Assembly (NCBI GenBank): GCA_002429165.1
Contig: DIYV01000156.1
Location: forward strand, 41,012-59,833
Origin: Gallionella sp. UBA6045
GTDB taxonomy: Bacteria; Pseudomonadota; Gammaproteobacteria; Burkholderiales; Gallionellaceae
Length of the DNA: 18,822 nucleotides
Direction: 5' to 3'
The notes below the pieces were generated by a model. It was not told the origin of the DNA. It was given only the letters and a program-made list of their open reading frames with translations, and made no database searches. This document shows, in pieces, positions 13,822-18,822 of the stretch (positions within the stretch are counted from its first letter, which is position 1; each line of letters opens with the position of its first letter). A program made the translations under genes and the position numbers.

Positions 13822-16404
13822 ATGGATCGCCCCGACACGCTGTTCTGGAATCTGTCATCTGAATTCCTGCAATCACAACTGGAGGCGACCCGGACCGGGC
13901 TGAGCCAGCGGGAAGCGCGGGCGCGCAGCGCGCAGTTCGGCCCCAACACGCTGCGGGATCATGGCGAACGGCCTTTGCTCGTCCAGTACCTGAGCCACTT
14001 CAAAAATCCGCTGGTGATGATTCTGCTGGCGGCCAGCGCTGTCTCCGCGATGACCGGCGAGATCACCGGATTCGTGATCATCTGGGCCATCGTGCTGATG
14101 AGCGTAACGCTGGATTTCTTTCAGGAATACCGCGCCGGGCGCGCCGCGGATCAGTTGAAAAAGACTGTCGCGGTGCGGGCCACAGTGCTGCGCGATGGCC
14201 ATTCCCAGGAAATCCCGATCGCAAAGCTGGTGCCGGGCGACATGGTGCTGCTGTCTGCGGGCGATCTGATCCCGGCAGATTGCCGTTTGCTCGAGGCCAA
14301 GGACTTCTTCATCAACCAGTCGTTGCTGACCGGCGAATCCTACCCGGTGGAGAAACATGCCCTCGATTTGCCGGCGCCGGCGGCAGACTTGAACCAGGCC
14401 GGGAATGCCGTGTTCATGGGCACATCCGTCATCAGCGGGATGGCCAAGGCACTGGTGTGCAGAATCGGGGCCGACACTGCGGTGGGCGATATCGCGGAAT
14501 CGTTGCAGGCCAAACGACCGCCGACCGCTTTCGAGCTGGGCACCCAGAGCTTCGGCATACTGATCATGCGCCTGACTTTCCTGCTGGTGCTGTTCGTGTT
14601 TTTAATCAATGCGTTTTTTCACCGTCCGTTCCTCGAATCATTTTTGTTTGCGATCGCGCTGGCCGTCGGCCTCACGCCGGAGCTGTTGCCGATGGTGATC
14701 ACGGTGACGCTGTCGCGCGGGGCCATGCGCATGGCGAAGAAGCAGGTGATCGTGAAGCGGCTTGCCGCGATCCACAATCTGGGCAGCATGGATGTACTGT
14801 GCACCGACAAGACCGGCACGCTCACCGAGGGGCGCATCAGGCTGGAACGCCACCTCGACGCGCAAGGCAACGACAGTGCGCAGGTATTGCAGCTGGCCTA
14901 CCTCAACAGTTATTTCGAGACCGGGCTGAAGAGTCCGCTGGATGACGCGATCCTCGAGCATAAGGAGATCGACGCAAGCAACTGGCGCAAGATCGACGAG
15001 GTGCCGTTCGACTTCGAGCGGCGGCGCGTTTCTGTGCTGGTCGACAATGGACTGGCAGGGCAAGGGATAGCCGGGCAAGGATTGTCCGGGCTGGGCAACA
15101 AACGGCTGCTCGTGGTCAAGGGCTCGCCCGAGGATATCCTCAGACTTTCCACGCAATATGCCGTCGGCGAACTGGAAGAATTTAAACTGCTGGACGAGCA
15201 GGCACTGGCATCGATTCAGGCCTTGCACGACAGCCTCGGCAAGGAAGGATTCAAGGTGCTCGGCATCGCCTGGCGGACAGTGGCGCTGGATCATCCGCAT
15301 GCGGTCGTCGATGACGAGACCGAACTGATCTTCGCCGGCTTCGCCGCCTTCCTCGATCCGCCGAAGGAAAGTGCGGCGCATGCGCTCAAGGCGCTGGCGG
15401 CGGACGGGGTGGATGTCAAGATCGTCACCGGCGACAGCGAGCTGGTTACCCGCTATGTGTGTGATCAACTGGGTATGCCGGTCACGGGCGTGTTGACCGG
15501 AAGCGAGATACAGCAGATGGATGACCCCACGCTGGCGGTCCGGGTGAGGGAGGCCAACCTGTTCTGCCGCGTCACACCGGCGCAGAAGAACCGCGTGATC
15601 TTGTCGCTGAAAGCGCAGGGGCACACGGTCGGTTACCTAGGGGACGGCATCAACGACGCGCCTTCGCTGCGTTCGGCAGATGTCGGCATCTCGGTAGACA
15701 GCGCCGTGGACGTGGCCAAGGCGGCGGCCGACATGATCATGTTGCGGGAAGACCTGAACGTGCTGCATGCAGGGGTAATCGAAGGGCGGCGCACCTTCGT
15801 CAATATCATGAAATACATCATGATGGGGACCAGCTCGAATTTCGGCAACATGTTCAGCATGGCCGGCGCGACACTGTTTCTGCCCTTCCTGCCGATGCTG
15901 CCGTCGCAGATCCTGCTCAACAATCTGCTCTACGATGTCTCGGAACTGCCGATCCCGATGGATAACGTGGACAACACTTATCTGACCCATCCCAGGCACT
16001 GGGACACGACCTTCATCCGCAACTTCATGTGGGTGGTCGGCCCGGTCAGTTCGGTATTCGACTTCCTGACGTTTTTCATCCTGCTGAAGGTTTTCGGGGC
16101 CGATGAGGAGTTGTTCCACACCGGATGGTTCATTGAGTCCATCGCCACTCAGGTGCTGGTGATCTTCGTGATCCGCACCCGTGGCAACCCTTTCAAGAGC
16201 CGGCCTAACCTTGCGCTGACCATCACTTCGCTGACGGTTGTTCTGGTCGCCGCAACCTTGCCGTTCACGCCCGTTGCAGCAGAACTGGGCTTCGTTGCCC
16301 CGCCGCCGCTGTTCTACATGATTTTGCCGGGAATGGTGCTCTGCTATCTGGTGGCGGTTGAATTCGTGAAGCGATATTTTTACCGTCATTTTCCGGTGCG
16401 CTAA
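13822..16404 (+). CDS. mgtA: Mg2+-importing P-type ATPase, MgtA family
   Basis: This 860-aa protein is a P-type ATPase of the MgtA/MgtB (P3B) type. It has the dephosphorylation loop TGES (170-173), the membrane motif VGLTPELLPM (282-291), phosphorylated Asp329 in CTDKTGT, the nucleotide-domain KGSPEDIL (433-440), TGDS (536-539) and hinge GDGINDAPS (607-615). NNLLYDVSELPIPMDNVD (700-717) in the C-terminal membrane part is characteristic of MgtA. It imports Mg2+ at the cost of ATP. The ATG at 13822 has AAGGAA nine bases upstream; the TTG reading at 13795 is rejected. It is slightly shorter than E. coli MgtA (898 aa), mainly at the N-terminus. A Gly-rich repeat sits at 410-425. Confidence 0.94.
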   Translation: MDRPDTLFWNLSSEFLQSQLEATRTGLSQREARARSAQFGPNTLRDHGERPLLVQYLSHFKNPLVMILLAASAVSAMTGEITGFVIIWAIVLMSVTLDFFQEYRAGRAADQLKKTVAVRATVLRDGHSQEIPIAKLVPGDMVLLSAGDLIPADCRLLEAKDFFINQSLLTGESYPVEKHALDLPAPAADLNQAGNAVFMGTSVISGMAKALVCRIGADTAVGDIAESLQAKRPPTAFELGTQSFGILIMRLTFLLVLFVFLINAFFHRPFLESFLFAIALAVGLTPELLPMVITVTLSRGAMRMAKKQVIVKRLAAIHNLGSMDVLCTDKTGTLTEGRIRLERHLDAQGNDSAQVLQLAYLNSYFETGLKSPLDDAILEHKEIDASNWRKIDEVPFDFERRRVSVLVDNGLAGQGIAGQGLSGLGNKRLLVVKGSPEDILRLSTQYAVGELEEFKLLDEQALASIQALHDSLGKEGFKVLGIAWRTVALDHPHAVVDDETELIFAGFAAFLDPPKESAAHALKALAADGVDVKIVTGDSELVTRYVCDQLGMPVTGVLTGSEIQQMDDPTLAVRVREANLFCRVTPAQKNRVILSLKAQGHTVGYLGDGINDAPSLRSADVGISVDSAVDVAKAAADMIMLREDLNVLHAGVIEGRRTFVNIMKYIMMGTSSNFGNMFSMAGATLFLPFLPMLPSQILLNNLLYDVSELPIPMDNVDNTYLTHPRHWDTTFIRNFMWVVGPVSSVFDFLTFFILLKVFGADEELFHTGWFIESIATQVLVIFVIRTRGNPFKSRPNLALTITSLTVVLVAATLPFTPVAAELGFVAPPPLFYMILPGMVLCYLVAVEFVKRYFYRHFPVR

Positions 16405-16493
16405 AACTGCATCGCCCTGCTTTAGTAACGCTATTTTAGGTTGGATATTCGATTGGGGGGCTGTGCAGATGGGGCAGGTTTTCAACCAGTTCG

Positions 16494-16507
16494 GGTAATT
16501 AATTACC
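16494..16507 (+). other. Perfect 14-bp palindrome in the mgtA 3' intergenic region
   Basis: GGTAATTAATTACC is self-complementary over all 14 bases. It lies about 90 bases past the mgtA stop and 185 bases before the small membrane-protein ORF. It could be a regulator site; no promoter was assigned. The rest of 16405-16680 contains another palindrome, TTCGCTAGCGAA, near 16618-16629 and nothing else I can name. Confidence 0.3.
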
Positions 16508-16692
16508 ATGTTGATTACATAGTGATTTACGTCGATTTAATGTTGCTTTTTGGATGGACTGATGGCACTATTTCCGAACCGCGTTGCCAGCTCGATTTCG
16601 CCTTAAGTTAGAGAAAATTCGCTAGCGAAAGCCGTATTAAAGCTGCAGCGCTGTAAGCATGTTCCATTAATATTTTTTCAGGGGGTTTTACT

Positions 16693-16776
16693 GTGCCGAC
16701 TATTTTGGTTCTACCGTTTGTTTTTTCGCCATTTATCGTGGTTAGCCTGTTGATTTTGTTCACTGGCAAATCTTAA
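16693..16776 (+). CDS. Candidate 27-aa single-span membrane mini-protein
   Basis: A GTG-started ORF reads (M)PTILVLPFVFSPFIVVSL, continues LILFTGKS, then TAA. Almost every residue from 2 to 23 is hydrophobic, ending in a Gly-Lys-Ser tail: the layout of a single-span membrane mini-protein. AGGGGG (16680-16685) is seven bases upstream, an excellent ribosome site. An intrinsic terminator follows 37 bases after the stop, so this is a free-standing transcript or the end of the mgtA transcript. Known mini-proteins of this size include KdpF, MgtR and MgtS; the last two act on Mg2+ transport in enterics. Sequence relationship to them is not evident, so function is inference from position only. Confidence 0.5.
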   Translation: MPTILVLPFVFSPFIVVSLLILFTGKS

Positions 16777-16813
16777 GCGGCAACTGCATTACCCCGATTG
16801 CAATTCAGGGGAT

Positions 16814-16843
16814 GGCCTGGCTTCTGCCAGGCCTTTTTATTTT
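16814..16843 (+). terminator. Textbook intrinsic terminator
   Basis: GGCCTGGC (16814-16821), loop TTCT, GCCAGGCC (16826-16833), then TTTTTATTTT. It is the strongest terminator in the window and ends transcription from the left, after the small hydrophobic ORF. Confidence 0.92.
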
Positions 16844-16927
16844 GCGTAAATGGAAGAAAGGCAAGGGGATGATGAGCCGATCGTCTTCCTACGCCGTAGA
16901 AATTATTGCAGCAACGCTCGGACGTAT

Positions 16928-16945
16928 CCCCACAAAGGGGTGGGG
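16928..16945 (-). terminator. Hairpin downstream of the DUF2934 gene
   Basis: CCCCAC (16928-16933) and GTGGGG (16940-16945) are perfect arms with a six-base loop, 25 bases beyond the minus-strand stop at 16970. No T-run follows on the minus strand, so it is only a possible terminator. Confidence 0.35.
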
Positions 16946-16969
16946 GAAGCTGTACAGTGCGGTTGGAAG

Positions 16970-17362
16970 CTATTGGCTCAGTTTTGCTGCAATCGCCCGC
17001 TCGGCAGCCGCCCAATGCTCATCCGAGCGGCCTTGAAAACCATGCTGCTCGGCAATAAAGTAAGCAGCTGTCTCCACCATACGATAGCGTTCTTCGGGGG
17101 TTGGCTTTACTATCGCCTTGTTCTCAGCGGCTGGGGACTTTGCCTTTGGGGTCGCAACCTGTTTCACCGGAGCTTTGGTTTTTGCAGCTGGGACAGATCC
17201 TTTTTTTACTGCGGGAGCTTTGGCCTTTTTCGGTTCTGAAACAGCGGCTACAGTCTTTTCCGAGGCCGCCTTTTTTGCAACCGGTGTTGCCGCCGCTTTC
17301 GTGGTCTTGGATTTAACGGCAGCCACTTTTTTTGTAGCCGGTTTTTTCTTTTGCTCTACCAT
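16970..17362 (-). CDS. Lys/Ala/Pro-rich histone-H1-like protein with C-terminal DUF2934
   Basis: This 130-aa protein has two parts. Residues 1-88 are a low-complexity basic tail of Lys, Ala, Pro, Val and Thr, of the kind seen in histone H1-like and AlgP-like bacterial proteins. Residues about 90-127 (ERYRMVETAAYFIAEQHGFQ, then GRSDEHWAAAERAI) match the short DUF2934 domain. The basic tail suggests DNA or RNA binding; the DUF2934 role is unknown. The ATG at 17362 has GAGGTG upstream and a good promoter about 50 bases before it. There is no signal peptide. The low-complexity region is prone to repeat-length variation. Confidence 0.82.
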   Translation of the reverse strand: MVEQKKKPATKKVAAVKSKTTKAAATPVAKKAASEKTVAAVSEPKKAKAPAVKKGSVPAAKTKAPVKQVATPKAKSPAAENKAIVKPTPEERYRMVETAAYFIAEQHGFQGRSDEHWAAAERAIAAKLSQ

Positions 17363-17416
17363 CTTGTCACCTCATTAGTTATCAAGATCGGAAATTCTGG
17401 AACTGCGCTATGGGTT

Positions 17417-17445
17417 ATGATATTGATGCAGGTCTCGCCAGTCAA
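17417..17445 (-). promoter_or_regulatory. Sigma70 promoter of the DUF2934 gene
   Basis: On the minus strand TTGACT (17445-17440) and TATCAT (17422-17417) are 17 bases apart, with a predicted start near 17410 and about 48 bases of leader to the ATG at 17362. Confidence 0.7.
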
Positions 17446-17495
17446 CAAATTGCAACTAATATTTGACGCGGAACACTCAACGGAATAAGGTTTCA

Positions 17496-17519
17496 TGCAC
17501 TCATTTTATAAAGAGTGCA
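17496..17519 (+). promoter_or_regulatory. Inverted repeat upstream of the small TM protein-ParA pair
   Basis: TGCACTC (17496-17502) and GAGTGCA (17513-17519) are perfect 7-bp arms around a ten-base A/T centre that includes a -10-like TATAAA (17507-17512). The -35 at the right distance is poor. It may be an operator over the promoter of the next two genes. A TTGACG at 17463-17468 with TAAGGT 17 bases on is a weak alternative promoter. Between 17363 and 17552 I see only these regulatory elements. Confidence 0.4.
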
Positions 17520-17552
17520 ATAATTCTTGGGCATGCCGGAAAGATACCCTAT

Positions 17553-17759
17553 ATGTCGGCGATACAAATCCGGGAACTTCTTGGCTATGTGGTGACTGTG
17601 ATCGGTTTGCCGCTGGCGATTTCCGTATTCATCTTCGAACAGCGCAAAGTGTGCGGCAACGAGGAAAAGGCGAAGATTCCGGGTTCGCGGACTATATTCA
17701 AAAACTGGCTGCAAGCAATCCGGTTGCGTAAAACCAATATGGAAAGGGTGCAATGCTGA
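17553..17759 (+). CDS. Small single-TM protein upstream of parA, possibly frameshifted
   Basis: This 68-aa ORF starts MSAIQIRELLGYVVTVIGLP and continues LAISVFIFEQRK, giving one membrane span (about 10-28) followed by a polar, basic tail. The pattern 'span then EQRK...NEE' recalls small membrane proteins whose polar part continues acidic and ends in a short helix. In this frame the tail after NEEKA becomes basic and unlike that. In the -1 frame from the same point the DNA reads EDSGFADYIQKLAASNPVA and stops at 17731, which fits the expected pattern better, so a one-base deletion may have occurred near 17670. As read, it overlaps parA by seven bases. GGAAAG upstream is a fair ribosome site. 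Confidence 0.5.
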   Translation: MSAIQIRELLGYVVTVIGLPLAISVFIFEQRKVCGNEEKAKIPGSRTIFKNWLQAIRLRKTNMERVQC

Positions 17760-18532
17760 CAATACTGGTCATCAACTCCAAAGGGGGGTCGGGAAAGACC
17801 ACCCTGACCACCAATCTTGCCAGTTACTATGCCACCAGGAAAATCCGGATTGCCATCATGGATTACGATCCGCAGGGCTCGAGCATACACTGGCTGCGGG
17901 TACGGCCCGATGAATTGGAGAAGATTCATGGAGCCAACGCGGCACCCGCCAAGGGAGCCGTTCCCTTGCGCAGTACGCATGCATGGGTTCCTGCGGACAC
18001 CGAAGTCACGATCATCGATGCGCCGGCCGGAGCAAAAGGATTGTTGCTGCAGGATCTGGTGCGCAAGTCGAACTTTATCGTGATCCCGGTCGCGCCCTCT
18101 CCTATCGACATCCACGCCACGGCCGATTTCATCAAGGAGCTGTTCCTGTTTGGGGGTGCGCGCAACTCCAAGGCGAAGATCGCGGTGGTTGCCAACCGGG
18201 TGCGCAACTCATCCTCTTCAGTTTACGAATCGCTGCAGCGTTTTCTTAATTCCCTGAAGCTGCCTTTCCTCACCAGTATTCACGATTCCGAAAATTATCT
18301 CTACGCCTCGGAAAAGGGCATAGGTGTATTTGAGATGGATAAGTCAGCCACCATTGCGGAAAGACAGGAACTCATGCCCATACTGAAATGGCTGAACGGG
18401 CAATTTCCGGACAAATTCGGGACTCGCCTTGAAGATGATGCCTCGAGCCTCAATGAGACTAGAAGTTTTGCGATGGGCACGCAGAACTTCACCGTCCTCA
18501 GCGCAACGGGCAAATTCAAAAGTTACCCCTGA
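17753..18532 (+). CDS. Orphan ParA/MinD-family ATPase
   Basis: This 259-aa protein has the deviant Walker A KGGSGKTT (10-17, with the signature Lys10), Walker A' MDYDPQGSS (36-44) and Walker B VTIIDAP (85-91). It is a soluble P-loop ATPase of the ParA group, which forms ATP-bound dimers that bind DNA or membrane to position cargo. No parB or parS-like site is next to it, so it is not the chromosome-segregation pair; orphan ParAs of this size position chemoreceptors, flagella, secretion or storage bodies. The C-terminal 40 residues (after GQFPDKFG) are polar and unlike the core fold. The start overlaps the small TM ORF; AAAGGG precedes the ATG. Its 3' end overlaps the convergent gene by ten bases. 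Confidence 0.87.
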   Translation: MLTILVINSKGGSGKTTLTTNLASYYATRKIRIAIMDYDPQGSSIHWLRVRPDELEKIHGANAAPAKGAVPLRSTHAWVPADTEVTIIDAPAGAKGLLLQDLVRKSNFIVIPVAPSPIDIHATADFIKELFLFGGARNSKAKIAVVANRVRNSSSSVYESLQRFLNSLKLPFLTSIHDSENYLYASEKGIGVFEMDKSATIAERQELMPILKWLNGQFPDKFGTRLEDDASSLNETRSFAMGTQNFTVLSATGKFKSYP

Positions 18533-18822
18533 CGCCGGCGCAACTCGACGCGCTTGAGATAAGCCTCGCGCGCGATCTGCACATCTTCCAGAAAGTAAGG
18601 CAACTCCTTCAGCAGCATCGCTTGCGGGCCGTCCACCAGCGCTTTTAGCGGTGCAGGATGAAAGTCCACCAGCACCATGTTGGCTCCGGCAATGATGCCC
18701 TGCGCGGTAACTTGCATCATGTCGAGGATGCCGTCCGGCGAAGCGGCACGCGACCCGACCGAGTGCGAGGGATCGATGCACACCGGCATGCGCGTCAGCC
18801 GCTTGACCACCGGCACGTGCGA
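18523..18822 (-). CDS. Probable 3-deoxy-7-phosphoheptulonate (DAHP) synthase, C-terminal part (runs off the right edge)
   Basis: The minus-strand frame is open from the window edge for 99 codons to TAA at 18525-18523. PVCIDPSHSVGSR, then GIIAGANMVLVDFHP and KALVDGPQAMLLKELPYFLE match the C-terminal (beta/alpha)8-barrel strands of the DAHP synthase / KDO8P synthase superfamily: the DPSH metal-binding motif, then the xxVxxHPxPxxALxDGPQ motif. DAHP synthase performs the first step of aromatic amino acid synthesis, joining phosphoenolpyruvate and erythrose-4-phosphate. Missing N-terminal residues prevent separating it from related aldolases such as NeuB- or KDO8P-like enzymes. The stop lies inside the end of parA. 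Confidence 0.68.
   Translation of the reverse strand, partial: SHVPVVKRLTRMPVCIDPSHSVGSRAASPDGILDMMQVTAQGIIAGANMVLVDFHPAPLKALVDGPQAMLLKELPYFLEDVQIAREAYLKRVELRRRQG

Noticed and set aside
14638..16509. Long minus-strand open frames (328 and 290 codons) across mgtA
   Set aside because: They are antisense to a clear MgtA with all catalytic motifs; the products are Arg/His/Gln-rich, typical of shadow frames in GC-rich genes.
17753..18532. A ParAB chromosome or plasmid partition locus
   Set aside because: No ParB gene and no repeated parS-like palindromes are present around the ParA gene.

Overview
The window reads as an ordinary, gene-dense stretch of a proteobacterial chromosome. It is most likely betaproteobacterial (Nitrosomonadales or Gallionellaceae-like), judged from the flavour of the proteins and the gene order; no search was run. 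There is no phage, insertion sequence, CRISPR array, tRNA or rRNA that I can see. Genes are closely packed and mostly on the + strand.

Left (1-3354): a truncated mannose-1-phosphate guanylyltransferase gene leaves the window on the minus strand. Divergent from it is a MarR-type regulator whose near-consensus sigma70 promoter has a perfect palindrome in the -35/-10 spacer. Then come a two-motif CDGSH iron-sulfur protein and the potassium transporter Kup.

Centre (3527-11116): a complete rnfABCDGE operon encodes the ion-motive ferredoxin:NAD+ oxidoreductase, tightly coupled by ATGA or TTGA overlaps. An extra 33-codon ORF with an excellent ribosome binding site lies between rnfC and rnfD. It is followed by a pyridoxamine-phosphate-oxidase-like gene, nth (endonuclease III, which also follows rsxABCDGE in E. 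coli), a DUF1841 gene and a PduO-type cobalamin adenosyltransferase.

Right (11145-18822): a minus-strand pair (a small periplasmic c-type cytochrome with no methionine after its haem motif, and a pirin) is followed by a secreted YbhB/PEBP-like protein, HU, and an MgtA-type Mg2+ P-type ATPase with a structured, ORF-containing leader. Downstream of mgtA is a 27-aa hydrophobic peptide ORF with a strong ribosome binding site and a textbook terminator. Then come a Lys/Ala-rich DUF2934 histone-like protein (minus), a small one-TM protein coupled to an orphan ParA ATPase, and the 3' end of a probable DAHP synthase (minus).

I see no clear new multi-gene system. The best leads are small: the 33-aa ORF inside the rnf operon, the hydrophobic mini-protein beside mgtA (comparable in position and size to MgtS/MgtR regulators), the small TM protein plus ParA pair with a possible frameshift, and the Met-less cytochrome.
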